Source: Butyrivibrio hungatei DSM 14810 (GTDB lineage: Bacteria > Bacillota > Clostridia > Lachnospirales > Lachnospiraceae). From it: 64,000 bases of DNA. The DNA is taken from NCBI RefSeq assembly GCF_900143205.1, contig NZ_FRDH01000007.1, positions 16,683-80,682 of the forward strand, read 5' to 3'. The position numbers were made by a program, and so were the translations under genes. Shown here piece by piece: positions 54,105 to 63,764 of this stretch. Positions within the stretch are counted from its first letter, which is position 1. Each line of letters starts with the position of its first letter. A model generated the notes under the pieces. That model saw only the letters and a list, made by a program, of their open reading frames with translations. It ran no database searches and was not told the origin of the DNA.

Positions 54105-55226
54105 TCACCCATGCTTGAGCTTTTTCTCTTCGTACATGTTGTCGTCCATGCGGCGGAAAAATCCATCTCGATCATCCTTGGCCACATCGTAAATCGCATA
54201 ACCAAGAGAAAGTGAAAGCTTGTAGTGTCTACCTTCATTCTCATTAAAGATCTTAAGCTCTTCCCTGATATTTCTGATAATATTCTGCATTTCATAATGA
54301 CTTGTGTTATTTACAAGTACAATAAATTCATCGCCTGCAAATCTCGTAGCGATTGCCTTATCAGGCTTACTTAAAATAATAACTCTGGCAACATCTACAA
54401 GTGCCTCATCACCTGCTGAATGGCCAAGGGTATCATTGATACTCTTGAAGTAATCTACGTCTATCATGATCGCACCGATAACCACATTCTTATCTTTAAG
54501 AAAATTGTCCATCTGATAATCAAGATAAGCTCTATTATACAAGCCTGTCAAAGTATCAAGATAAGAAAATTCATTCTGAAGAGACATATAGATAGCAGTA
54601 AGACCTATGGCAAGAGACACCCAGATAAGTGAAACGCCATAGAACATAGCCTGAATACCGGTACCAAGTACGATTGGTCCCATCATCAGATATAATGGGA
54701 AAAACTTTGCTTTTCCATATCTCTTTTCATAGCAGATAAGTATCACTATGCTCATTACAAGATATCCCAGATCAACAACATAAAACGCATAGTTTGCATT
54801 TAATCTGTGATACACATTTGCCTCATCGATATAAAAGATAATAGGAAAAAAGATGTTTAAAAATGCCACGATCACCATTATCACTGCTGGTATAAAGGCC
54901 TTGGTATAGATTCTCTTTACTCTTGCCTTGCTGTTGTAAAGCTTGATGTCCTCATAAAGGCACCAGCATGATATAAAGACCGGATTTGACATGAAACAAA
55001 AGGTATTGGCAAAAACATTTATAAAATGCCACAGCCTCCCAGGCTTCCCGTCTGAGTAAAAAGAGAAGAAATCTACTACACAGGAAACCATTGTCAAAAT
55101 AGTTATATATGTAAATATCTTGAGTTCAAGGTCTCTTTTCGCGCGCCTTACACGACTGCTCACCAGCAATGCGATCAGTAATATAAAACCCATACAATCA
55201 GCAATTGCGACTGCTAATATGTTCAA
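54105..55226 (-). CDS. Diguanylate cyclase with polytopic membrane domain
   Basis: A 373-residue protein. Six to seven hydrophobic helices cover residues 5-210, and a GGDEF domain with ATRFAGDEFIVLV follows. AGDEF is a known active variant, so it can make c-di-GMP. The start is a TTG at 55226 with GGAGGAG six bases upstream, overlapping the end of the histidine kinase gene by four bases. It is the last gene of the long sugar-breakdown and signalling operon and is ended by a strong hairpin. Confidence 0.9.
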   Translation of the reverse strand: MNILAVAIADCMGFILLIALLVSSRVRRAKRDLELKIFTYITILTMVSCVVDFFSFYSDGKPGRLWHFINVFANTFCFMSNPVFISCWCLYEDIKLYNSKARVKRIYTKAFIPAVIMVIVAFLNIFFPIIFYIDEANVYHRLNANYAFYVVDLGYLVMSIVILICYEKRYGKAKFFPLYLMMGPIVLGTGIQAMFYGVSLIWVSLAIGLTAIYMSLQNEFSYLDTLTGLYNRAYLDYQMDNFLKDKNVVIGAIMIDVDYFKSINDTLGHSAGDEALVDVARVIILSKPDKAIATRFAGDEFIVLVNNTSHYEMQNIIRNIREELKIFNENEGRHYKLSLSLGYAIYDVAKDDRDGFFRRMDDNMYEEKKLKHG

Positions 55227-56533
55227 GAAACTCCTCCTTTAGGAATGAGCATTTTAAGCTCAAACCAATTATCTTTGATGTCAAAGTTAACTGTTCCGTG
55301 ATATTTCTCCAGGGTATATCTGATACTCTTAAGGCCGAAACCATGATTTCCTTTGTCAGCCTTAGTAGTTACAGGATAGCCGTTTTTCATAGTTATGTGG
55401 TTCTCGCAGTAGTTATTGATCTGTATAAGAACAAAGTTTTTCTTAGGAGAAATCGCCATGTGAATTAGTCTTTTCTCTGGATCTTCTATAAGAGATACAC
55501 TCTCGATAGCATTATCCAAAGCGTTTCCAAATACAGTACAGATATCTGCAACATGCATGAAATCAAGGATATTGCCATCAGCTACGCAGGTGATCTTGAT
55601 ATTATTGGCTCTGCAGTTCATCATTTTACCTGCAATAAGCGTATCAAGAACACTATTGCCTGTCTGAAGCTCAGGACTGTAGGACTCTAGTTCCTGTTCA
55701 AGAGTATCGATCCACTTCTTTCGCTCTTCATCACTCATTTCAGAACGAAGGCCTGCTATCTGATGCTTTAAGTCATGATACTTCATGTTGATCATGTCAA
55801 AAGTAGTTTGATAGCCCCTGTACTTATCATACTGAGCCTTCAGCATAGAGTGGATGTTTCTAAGCTCTTTTTCTGCAAGAAGCTCACAAATTCTACTCTG
55901 ATAAACATATAATATCATTATACCGGCAATATCAACAAGTGTCCTGATATAAAAAACATCCGCAGTGACTCCTGCTGAAAAAGGAGTGTTCTGAACAATG
56001 AAGCTAAGATTACTAAAAGCAAAGATGGCTGCTGCAATAGCAATAGCCGCCCACAACTCATGATAATTGATCTCAAGCTGAAAGATTCCTCTTGTGATGC
56101 TGACTTCCATGTAATGAGCCCATGTAAACACAAGCACATATACAGATACCAAGATAAGGATCTGAATGGCATAAGAATCATTCTTGGTAAGGAAAAAGCA
56201 GGCAAGCTGCCACTCAAGAGAAGCCGCAAGCTCTGCAAGAAGAAATGCTCTTGCGCAATAGTAACCAACAACATTTCTACTGGTGTCACAAGTAAGATAT
56301 AAGAAAAGGTACATAAATCCCACCGCAATAAGCATACAGGGGATCCAAAATATAACCGGTAGATTCTTGGTAAATACAAGAAATACACTCTGTACTATCA
56401 AAGCAAGCACAGAAAAGATAATAAAGGTCTTGTTTCCAATTTTTCTTTTTAATACCAGACAATAGATCATACAAGCCAGCCATTCGGCAAGGGCTGTATA
56501 TAATCGTGGTATATCCTGATAAATATTTTCCAT
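55223..56533 (-). CDS. GHKL sensor histidine kinase (AgrC-like)
   Basis: A 436-residue kinase with six helices in the first 220 residues and a cytoplasmic part typical of AgrC/VirS proteins. The phospho-His is in KYHDLKHQIAG, the N box is in FGNALDNAIES, and NHGFGLKSIRYTLEKY gives the G box. It pairs with the LytTR regulator encoded just upstream (15 bp). AgrC relatives often sense small peptides; no peptide gene is seen here. Confidence 0.92.
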   Translation of the reverse strand: MENIYQDIPRLYTALAEWLACMIYCLVLKRKIGNKTFIIFSVLALIVQSVFLVFTKNLPVIFWIPCMLIAVGFMYLFLYLTCDTSRNVVGYYCARAFLLAELAASLEWQLACFFLTKNDSYAIQILILVSVYVLVFTWAHYMEVSITRGIFQLEINYHELWAAIAIAAAIFAFSNLSFIVQNTPFSAGVTADVFYIRTLVDIAGIMILYVYQSRICELLAEKELRNIHSMLKAQYDKYRGYQTTFDMINMKYHDLKHQIAGLRSEMSDEERKKWIDTLEQELESYSPELQTGNSVLDTLIAGKMMNCRANNIKITCVADGNILDFMHVADICTVFGNALDNAIESVSLIEDPEKRLIHMAISPKKNFVLIQINNYCENHITMKNGYPVTTKADKGNHGFGLKSIRYTLEKYHGTVNFDIKDNWFELKMLIPKGGVS

Positions 56534-56548
56534 GTGAATTCCTTTAAA

Positions 56549-57250
56549 TTACTGAGCCATATACTCAGTCAGGGCAGTCATAAAATCATTTTTTCTGGCT
56601 CTGCTGATAAGAAGCTGCTTGCCAGCAATGAGACAACTGCCATTTTCCACGCCATCCACATATTTAAGATTAACAAGATATCCCTTGTTACTCCTAAAGA
56701 AATTGTAGGGGACAAGCTGTTCTTCAAAGTCTTTTAACTTCCCCCTTATAGAAAACTCCCCTCCACTGGTATAAAAGTTAAGATTATGTCCTTCACTTTC
56801 AATGTAAAAGACATTGTCTATATCGAGTTTTTTTACGCCAGACTGCATCTCTATTGATATAGTCTTGGTACTCTTATTCTTCATCTTGGATATAGCTCTT
56901 CCAAGCTTCTGAGAAAAAGCAAAATAACTAACTGGCTTAAGTACGTAATCAAGGGCATCAACCTGATAACCCCTGATAGCGTAATTAGTCATGTTAGTAA
57001 TAAACATAATGATAACGTCCTGATCGAGTTTTCTGATCTCCTCTGCTGCCGTCATACCGTCCATGAGCTTCATCTCAATATCCATAAGGATAATATCAAA
57101 CTGTCCACGATATCCATTGGTAATCTCATCACCATCCTTAAATCTGGTTATCTTGAAAGTTTTTCCGCTCTCTGACTGATATTTTTTTACAAACTCTATC
57201 AGCTGATCAGCATATGAATTTTCATCTTCAACGATCGCAAGCTGGATCAT
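56549..57250 (-). CDS. LytTR response regulator
   Basis: A 233-residue DNA-binding regulator. The receiver has the phospho-Asp in IILMDIEMKLMDG and Lys in YVLKPV. The LytTR domain (about 130-233) ends in FFRSNKGYLVNLKYVD and SRARKND. It is the likely partner of the GHKL kinase. The ATG at 57250 lies within the acetyltransferase gene (23-base overlap) and has an AGGAG site there. Confidence 0.93.
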   Translation of the reverse strand: MIQLAIVEDENSYADQLIEFVKKYQSESGKTFKITRFKDGDEITNGYRGQFDIILMDIEMKLMDGMTAAEEIRKLDQDVIIMFITNMTNYAIRGYQVDALDYVLKPVSYFAFSQKLGRAISKMKNKSTKTISIEMQSGVKKLDIDNVFYIESEGHNLNFYTSGGEFSIRGKLKDFEEQLVPYNFFRSNKGYLVNLKYVDGVENGSCLIAGKQLLISRARKNDFMTALTEYMAQ

Positions 57251-57776
57251 TCACATGTTCTCCTATTAACTTCTCCATCCAGACCATGTTGTACCATCTG
57301 CCAAACTTGTAGCCGCATTGGTGGAACTCGCCAACCATAGAATATCCCATCTTCTCATGGAATCTTACACTATCATAGTTCAAGTGCTCATCTTCAGCCC
57401 CGTTTGGGTAACCGATACAAGCATTAAGATTAAGAATTCCCATCTCTTTAAGGCGCTTTTCAAGTTCCTCATAGAGCATGCGTCCAATTCCTTCTCTTCT
57501 GGCATCCTTTGCCACATAGATAGAAGTCTCAACTGCCCACTGATAAGCAGCTCTTTCCTTGAATGGACTAACATAAGCATATCCGTAGATCTTGCCATCT
57601 CCCTCTACTACTAAATAAGGGAACTTTTTTAGTACATGCTCTATTCTGCCTCTGAATTCCTCTACAGAAGGAACATCATATTCAAAAGTTATAGCTGTGT
57701 TTTCAACATAATACCTGTAAATATCAAGAAGTTCTTTAGCATCCTCAGGTGTAGCAATTCTGATCTGGTATGTCAT
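57228..57776 (-). CDS. GNAT N-acetyltransferase (phosphinothricin-type)
   Basis: A 182-residue acetyltransferase. The GNAT fold is clear, with the acetyl-CoA loop in AKDARREGIGRMLYEEL and the family signature NTAITFEYDVPS at the start. The closest known group is Pat/MddA, which acetylates phosphinothricin, methionine sulfoximine or similar amino acids. The real substrate is not certain. It overlaps genes on both sides, so it is part of the operon. Confidence 0.9.
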   Translation of the reverse strand: MTYQIRIATPEDAKELLDIYRYYVENTAITFEYDVPSVEEFRGRIEHVLKKFPYLVVEGDGKIYGYAYVSPFKERAAYQWAVETSIYVAKDARREGIGRMLYEELEKRLKEMGILNLNACIGYPNGAEDEHLNYDSVRFHEKMGYSMVGEFHQCGYKFGRWYNMVWMEKLIGEHVNDPACDR

Positions 57777-59821
57777 AGTTGCAAATTACCCTCCATCAAG
57801 TCAAAGTCAATAGTCCTTACAGTTCCATCTTTGAGTGTTATGGTTACTGGACCGTATCCTCCGCATTCCTGAGGGTCTGTATATTCAATAGCCTTAACTG
57901 GGAAAATATCATTCTCGTCAAAATCATCCAAGCTCTCCTTGGTAATAACCTGCGAGATCAGGAAATATGGCTCATAACCATACTGCTTGTTTCTTCTGGT
58001 ATCTGCAAAAAGAACTATGGAATTTTTACTGTCAGGATTTGTATCAGTACTTTTTATTATTTGGATATTATCCCATCCGTCCATAATTGTAAAGGCAAGT
58101 TGTTTTTCTTTTCCTGTATGATCGTGTCCCTTTAGTATCACAGCCTTGTAGCCGTCTTTTTCCTTCTCTATGACCTCTGTTCCATTGTCAGGGAAGCCAA
58201 ACGCTCCAAGAGTTATGCGGACAGGTCTTCTGAAAAGACGTATCTTGTCCGCGCGGATAATACCATAAGGAACAGTAAAGTCTGCAATATTAAGTGCTGT
58301 TCTCCAATGAGTTTCTGTCTCTGTCTCATATTCAAAGAACTGTCTTCTGTAAAGGACATTGTCCTTCTCCCCATGCCAGAATGTTGCATTTGCAGCAAGT
58401 CCCCTGGTCCCCTCTTCATCAAGATAAGTAATCACATACTGCTGAGATTCAACTCCCTCACAAGGTCTTGATTCCCAAGGGAATTTTGAATTAAACACAA
58501 GCTTACTGTAATTCCACATGCCGTGGGCATCTTCTTTATGCTTAACGATCTTACCTGTTCTAAGCTCTGTGATTCCGTTAGCTTCATGGTTTGCCATGCA
58601 AAGGGCAGGCCCATTAAGAGTTGTAACTAAAGTCTCTCTTTCTTTTAACTGATCCCAGATACCGTTCTCTTCCTTGGCAGTCCAGAATGGGTGGTCAGCT
58701 GGTAAATGTAGGCATAAAAGAGCCTTAGCAAGCCAAAGAGGTGATTCTGCGCAGGAATATCCCTGAACCAGAGGCACAAATGGGCCATAGAAGCCAAGAG
58801 TTGGCACTCCATTCCAAAGGAAATCATCTCTTGTAAGGAACTGGAGAAGTGAACCTGAGCAGATACGTCTTGCAAGTCCAGGATTGATGCTGGAATTCTT
58901 CATCATAAGGTTGCCGTCAAAGGCACTTGTAGCAGCATTTCTGTATATACCACTTCTGCCCCACATATTTGTAAAGCCGTCCCTGTCAAAGAACATAGGA
59001 TAAGTCTTCATAAGTTCATTGGAGTTATCTTCGAACTTCTGGGCAATATAAGGCTCTTTTTCATATCCATACCATTCATTCCAGATAGCTGTGTACATGT
59101 TAAATGCCCAACATGAGTAATAGTCAAAAGACTGACCGTCTCTATACCAGCCATCGCCTGCATAATAGGCAAGAATATTCTGAGCATGATCACGCATGAT
59201 ATCTTCGTCTATGTCGTAGCCATTCATGTATAAAAATGCCATATCAAGCATATTGAAAAGACGCCAGTTCTGAGGAACTGTATTGGCATGAGCAAAGTCA
59301 GTTAAAAAGGCTGCTATCCTATCTTTTTCTTCCTGGGTATAGGTCTCCCAGATCTCATCCTTAGAAAGCCAAAGGCAGATCACAAGTGCCGCTGTCTCAA
59401 CGGTCTGCTGATAAACAGCCACAGGATTACCGCTCTTATCAAGTTCTCTCATGTCCGAATAATTGAGAACATAGTTCTTTTCACCCTTAGTAACTGCGTA
59501 AAGAACCTGCTTCTTGTAATATTCACGGACATTAATGCCATTGAGCTCAAGATCCGGCTTAATATGAATAAGTGGCGCAGAAATAAAAAATGATCTGCAA
59601 AGTCCTTCGAAAACCTCTGCCTTGATTCTCCAAAGAGGTGCATCCTTGGAAGGATAAGTAACCTCTGTCTCATATCTTGGCATAACTACTGGTGCTTCGC
59701 TATCCTTGATGTTGTTAAAGATACCTGCTAAAAGATACTGGGCAGCTTCGATCCAGCTATCTCTATCAAGTCCTGTATATGGGCTAAGTTCAAAGTTAGT
59801 ATGACTTGGTGTGAATTTCAT
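57773..59821 (-). CDS. DUF2264 / GH154-like glycosidase
   Basis: A 682-residue protein of the DUF2264 group, now related to GH154. It has an N-terminal alpha/alpha barrel (NWRLFNMLDMAFL, DGWYRDGQSFDYYSCW, FTNMWGRSGIYRN) and a C-terminal beta domain. Relatives act on uronic-acid-containing glycans, in some cases as beta-glucuronidases. No signal peptide is seen. The frame opens seven codons upstream, but ATG 59821 has GGAGGAG. It is 17 bp downstream of the GH88 gene and overlaps the GNAT gene. Confidence 0.85.
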   Translation of the reverse strand: MKFTPSHTNFELSPYTGLDRDSWIEAAQYLLAGIFNNIKDSEAPVVMPRYETEVTYPSKDAPLWRIKAEVFEGLCRSFFISAPLIHIKPDLELNGINVREYYKKQVLYAVTKGEKNYVLNYSDMRELDKSGNPVAVYQQTVETAALVICLWLSKDEIWETYTQEEKDRIAAFLTDFAHANTVPQNWRLFNMLDMAFLYMNGYDIDEDIMRDHAQNILAYYAGDGWYRDGQSFDYYSCWAFNMYTAIWNEWYGYEKEPYIAQKFEDNSNELMKTYPMFFDRDGFTNMWGRSGIYRNAATSAFDGNLMMKNSSINPGLARRICSGSLLQFLTRDDFLWNGVPTLGFYGPFVPLVQGYSCAESPLWLAKALLCLHLPADHPFWTAKEENGIWDQLKERETLVTTLNGPALCMANHEANGITELRTGKIVKHKEDAHGMWNYSKLVFNSKFPWESRPCEGVESQQYVITYLDEEGTRGLAANATFWHGEKDNVLYRRQFFEYETETETHWRTALNIADFTVPYGIIRADKIRLFRRPVRITLGAFGFPDNGTEVIEKEKDGYKAVILKGHDHTGKEKQLAFTIMDGWDNIQIIKSTDTNPDSKNSIVLFADTRRNKQYGYEPYFLISQVITKESLDDFDENDIFPVKAIEYTDPQECGGYGPVTITLKDGTVRTIDFDLMEGNLQL

Positions 59822-59838
59822 GATCTCCTCCAATTGCA

Positions 59839-60996
59839 TCAAAATACTGTAAGTGCAGTATCTGTAAGCTTCATAAGTGCTTCGATATAGTAGTAGTCAC
59901 CGTAGATGATAGCAATGTGGTGACCATTTCCATGGTAATCAACTGATCCTCTTGTAAGGATGTTGTCTCTATCTAATGTATAGTCGCAGCTATGTCCATC
60001 AAGAGCCTTAAGAAGCTTAACTGCTGCCTCAAGGTACTCTTTTGCCTTGTTAGTCTCACCAAGCTTATCAAGACACTTTGAAAGCTCTATAAAGCCGCCT
60101 GCAGTAATGGCTGCAGCTGTTGAATCCTCAAGATCATCTTCCTTTGGCTGTCTGTAATCGATAGGCACAAGGAAGGTCTCTGGCATTGCAGAAAGAATGT
60201 AATCTGCGATCTTCTGTGCAGTTTCAAGATACTTCTCATCACCTGTGTAGATATAGCTAAGAGTAAAGCCGTAGATTCCCCAGCTCTGGCCTCTTGTCCA
60301 GGATGATCCTTCTGAATATCCCTGTCCTGCGTACTCTCTGTCAAACTTACCAGTAAATGGATCAAAGCCCACAATATGTCTAACGGAGCCGTCTTCCCTT
60401 ACAAAGTTCTTCATGGCTGTATTGGCATGAGCTATGGCAATCTCTTTAAATCTAGGATCCTTAAGCTCCTCAGATGCCCAGTATAAAAGAGGCAGATTCA
60501 TCATGCAGTCAATGATTGCCCAGCCTGTGGTATCTCTGCCATCACCCCAATCGTTCCAGGCTCTTATAAAGTTACCGTTTAAGTTAAATCGGCCTGCAAG
60601 AGAAGCTGCTGCCAAAAGGCCTCTATTCTTGGACTCTTCGCCGCCATAAAGCTTATAGTTTATAACAGCTGTAGGAAGCCACCTAAATCCAGCGTCATGA
60701 TCCATTCCGTTGTAGTTAAGGAAAGCTGCATCCATCTTGTCTTCTACCTGGAGAGCCTCTTTTTTAAACATCTCATTTCCTGTAAGCTTATAGAGCTGCC
60801 ACATCTCGCCGCCCCAGAATCCATTTGTCCACCAGCAGATGTCGTTTTTGCCGGCTCTGTCGTCAAATCTGCCATTCTCATCAGTTGTATATGGAATCTT
60901 GTTTCTGTTTCTCTCAGTTACAGGAACCATCTTATCTTCAATCTTTTTAAGGGTTTCTTTGACCCACTTTTCATCTTCTGCATTTAATAAACCCAT
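59839..60996 (-). CDS. GH88 unsaturated glucuronyl hydrolase-like protein
   Basis: A 385-residue enzyme of the alpha6/alpha6 barrel type. The motifs WWTNGFWGGEMWQ, MDHDAGFRW and DTTGWAIIDCMMNL carry the Asp pair used to hydrate the unsaturated uronic acid. SSWTRGQSWGIYGF is also typical. GH88 enzymes cleave the unsaturated uronide left by polysaccharide lyases, so it fits directly with the heparinase-like lyase next to it. Cytoplasmic; no signal peptide. Confidence 0.92.
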   Translation of the reverse strand: MGLLNAEDEKWVKETLKKIEDKMVPVTERNRNKIPYTTDENGRFDDRAGKNDICWWTNGFWGGEMWQLYKLTGNEMFKKEALQVEDKMDAAFLNYNGMDHDAGFRWLPTAVINYKLYGGEESKNRGLLAAASLAGRFNLNGNFIRAWNDWGDGRDTTGWAIIDCMMNLPLLYWASEELKDPRFKEIAIAHANTAMKNFVREDGSVRHIVGFDPFTGKFDREYAGQGYSEGSSWTRGQSWGIYGFTLSYIYTGDEKYLETAQKIADYILSAMPETFLVPIDYRQPKEDDLEDSTAAAITAGGFIELSKCLDKLGETNKAKEYLEAAVKLLKALDGHSCDYTLDRDNILTRGSVDYHGNGHHIAIIYGDYYYIEALMKLTDTALTVF

Positions 60997-61026
60997 TACT
61001 CATACCTCTTTTTGCATTAATTTGAC

Positions 61027-62940
61027 TTATTCTATTGTAAGCTTAAGCTTTCTGTCATCAGGCTTTACTAAAACTCTGTAAACCTCATGCTTCCAGGCAA
61101 GCGCAAGTCTTTCATCCGTTATTGGATATTCCTGAATTTCTAATACTTTTCCACCATCAATCGAGATCTTACCTGTGTTTTCCACAGAAATAACTGATCT
61201 ATCACCAGAAACAACCGGCTTTTCATAGGTCATAAGGCTCAAGATACAGCCAGCGTCAGCTTCAAACTCATCTTTAACCACAATATTTGCGCCCTTATTA
61301 AGGCTGATATCTCGCTTGTAGCTCTTTATCCTGCAGCTCTCGTATGCATCTGCAATGTCCATAGAAAGTGAAGATATCCCACTATTTGTATTTTTTGATA
61401 AAAGACATTTCACATCCCTTGCGGCATACTTTTCCCCGTCATGCTGCATATATACGTGCTCATCATGGCTGTCAGACTCCGAATCTCTTCCAAGTCCGGC
61501 CACCTTGTCATCAAAAACTTCGCTGTCGATAAATGTTGGAAGATTGTGAAACTGAGACTGCATGGTCCACAGCTCATACCTTCGGTCTGAGAAGGTCTTC
61601 TTGGTATAGGTTCCAACTCCCAGATCTATGAGGAAAGGCTTTCCTCCCTTATACACGGTAAAAGAACCTACGTCATTATGATTGTGACTGTCTGCATTAT
61701 CTCCAGCTTTGGCTGCAAGTACATAGGTATCATCTCTTGCCACTAAAAGTCCCACGCTTTCAAAGAAAGTATCTTCAGCCAGGCCCTCAGTTTTCTTATA
61801 AATTGCCATTTCATCATAGGCAAAAGCCTGCCACACATGGTAAAAGAGATTTATCTCATCTGATATAAGCTTTTGATCTGCAGTCTCGGTCTTAAAGTCC
61901 TCCGCAGCAAAGCTTGAAAGTACTTCATCGCCTGTTGCCTTTCCAAAAAGGAATTCCCTTGCAGTCCTTTTTCCAGGAAGGGCGCTGCAATCAGCAAAAT
62001 TGACATAGTAGCCGTTTCCTACATACATCTTAACGATGTAATTTGCCACATTTCTGATGAGCTTATCAGCAAACACTCCGGTAAAAGGACTCTCTTTTCC
62101 AAGTACACCGCTCATAACCTCAAGACATCCATAAAGGCAAAGTCCTGCGTGAGTGTAATACTGCGCTCCCTCATCGCATCCACCATCATCTCCGTATTCA
62201 TCAAGGAAATAGTCACAGGAAAGAGCTGCTTTTTCAAGAAAAGTTCTCATAATCTCCTGTGAAAAGAAGCCTTCAGGTCTTGTAAATGCACACAAAAGTA
62301 CGTTTTGAGTACACCACACAGTCCAGTTGCACATTGGCTCCTTGCCATTACCCATCCACCAGAAGTGCTGGTTAAGATATGGCTCGAAGATGCGCTCCTT
62401 CAGTCTCTCATTGACATAGAGACTGATATATGGGCTTATCTTCTGGAAAACCGGTCTTAAGAGATACTCACAAACAGCTATCTCAGCACCAGACTCGGCA
62501 TCAAAAAGATCTATGATAGGTCTTGTTGGGTCCGGCATAGTCTCCTGAGAAGCGTCACGCTCATAACTTGTATGAGGTGGAAGACACCAGGTGGTCTCTT
62601 CAAGAATAAGATACAGACCATCCAGGATGGCATCAAGAAATCTTCCTTTATTCTCGACACATTCAGCCATTACAAGCTTATTTAGTTTTCTTCTTCGTGG
62701 AAAATACTTATCCTCGAACTGAACTCTGTTTCCAGTTTTGGTGAATTCTCTGAAGTCAGAAATAAGAAGCTGGGTCCAAGGCTCTTTTAAAGCCTCTTCT
62801 CCAGCATTTATAAGACTCGTCTTAAGAGTATCAGAAAGTGCATCCCACCTGTCTCTATCTGATATATCAGGATAGACGTCATAAAGACCTGCACCCTTTG
62901 TCTTTTTTAAATATTCCTCTACTATGGACCTGTGTTCCAT
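61027..62940 (-). CDS. Heparinase II/III-like polysaccharide lyase
   Basis: A 637-residue protein. The N-terminal alpha/alpha toroid is followed from about residue 370 by the heparinase II/III-like beta domain, with the family motif DSHNHNDVGSFTVYKGG, which includes the key His and a metal-binding region. Lack of a signal peptide suggests it cuts imported oligosaccharides. The ATG has a GGGAGG site. It is 6 bp from the upstream gene and 30 bp from GH88. Confidence 0.9.
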   Translation of the reverse strand: MEHRSIVEEYLKKTKGAGLYDVYPDISDRDRWDALSDTLKTSLINAGEEALKEPWTQLLISDFREFTKTGNRVQFEDKYFPRRRKLNKLVMAECVENKGRFLDAILDGLYLILEETTWCLPPHTSYERDASQETMPDPTRPIIDLFDAESGAEIAVCEYLLRPVFQKISPYISLYVNERLKERIFEPYLNQHFWWMGNGKEPMCNWTVWCTQNVLLCAFTRPEGFFSQEIMRTFLEKAALSCDYFLDEYGDDGGCDEGAQYYTHAGLCLYGCLEVMSGVLGKESPFTGVFADKLIRNVANYIVKMYVGNGYYVNFADCSALPGKRTAREFLFGKATGDEVLSSFAAEDFKTETADQKLISDEINLFYHVWQAFAYDEMAIYKKTEGLAEDTFFESVGLLVARDDTYVLAAKAGDNADSHNHNDVGSFTVYKGGKPFLIDLGVGTYTKKTFSDRRYELWTMQSQFHNLPTFIDSEVFDDKVAGLGRDSESDSHDEHVYMQHDGEKYAARDVKCLLSKNTNSGISSLSMDIADAYESCRIKSYKRDISLNKGANIVVKDEFEADAGCILSLMTYEKPVVSGDRSVISVENTGKISIDGGKVLEIQEYPITDERLALAWKHEVYRVLVKPDDRKLKLTIE

Positions 62941-62946
62941 AATCCA

Positions 62947-63744
62947 TTACCTCCCGGCGGATTCGCTTCCATAAACTTCAATCTGTGTAAGAGCCGGGAA
63001 CGGGCTTGGATCATCAGCCTTGATAAGCTTGCCAAGTTTGATCCAAGTGATACCCTTTCTCTCAATATGGAAAACATGTGGTTCTGCCACCTTTTTATCC
63101 ATCTGAACAACTTCTGTTGTTCCGTCAGAGAATGTAAATGTAGCCTCTACCCACCAGTTATCGTGTGGAAAATCAGCTCTTGTATAAAGAACTATCTGGT
63201 CAAAGTCTACTTCTCTTCCAAAGTCAAGGGTAAACTCTGCATCATCCTGTCTGTTGATGCCCCAGGATTCATAAGGCCATTCTCCATGAGAAAGAGTTGC
63301 TATACAGCCATCAATAGCATTTCTGGCTGCAAATACTGCCTCCCCTCTTGTTTCTACATTGGCACTGGCATGAGGATAAACTCCTGATACCTCGTGCTGA
63401 TCAAATGGATTAGCTGCTATATTGCGATATCCTTCTACTTCAAAAGAAAAAGCTGCTCTGATGCTGACATAATGTCTGTTACCAAAGAAAGCTAATGGAT
63501 TGTAGCTGGTCTTTTTCTCATAAAAGGGAACTGTAAAAAGCACAGTCTCCTCTGTTATATACACAAGTGCCGGATCAATGGCAGCGTCAACCTTGACTAC
63601 ATAAAAATTGTCAGGTTCAATGCCGGAAAACTCGATGATATCACCCTTTCTGTATTCACCATCCCAGGCAAGTACCACATTGTCCTGACCTTCGCTCTCA
63701 GCCTTTGGCACATGATCCCAATCGTTATATACAGATATTTTCAT
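62947..63744 (-). CDS. Protein with discoidin (F5/8 type C)-like domain
   Basis: A 265-residue protein. The last 140 residues look like a discoidin/carbohydrate-binding sandwich (ARNAIDGCIAT, AEFTLDFGREVDFDQIVLYTR, ALTQIEVYG). The first 110 residues are beta-rich and not recognised. No signal peptide is seen, odd for a binding module. It may be an accessory to the lyase encoded 6 bp downstream. The ATG has a GGGGAG site. Confidence 0.8.
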   Translation of the reverse strand: MKISVYNDWDHVPKAESEGQDNVVLAWDGEYRKGDIIEFSGIEPDNFYVVKVDAAIDPALVYITEETVLFTVPFYEKKTSYNPLAFFGNRHYVSIRAAFSFEVEGYRNIAANPFDQHEVSGVYPHASANVETRGEAVFAARNAIDGCIATLSHGEWPYESWGINRQDDAEFTLDFGREVDFDQIVLYTRADFPHDNWWVEATFTFSDGTTEVVQMDKKVAEPHVFHIERKGITWIKLGKLIKADDPSPFPALTQIEVYGSESAGR

Positions 63745-63764
63745 AATATTCTCCCCTAAGTCTG

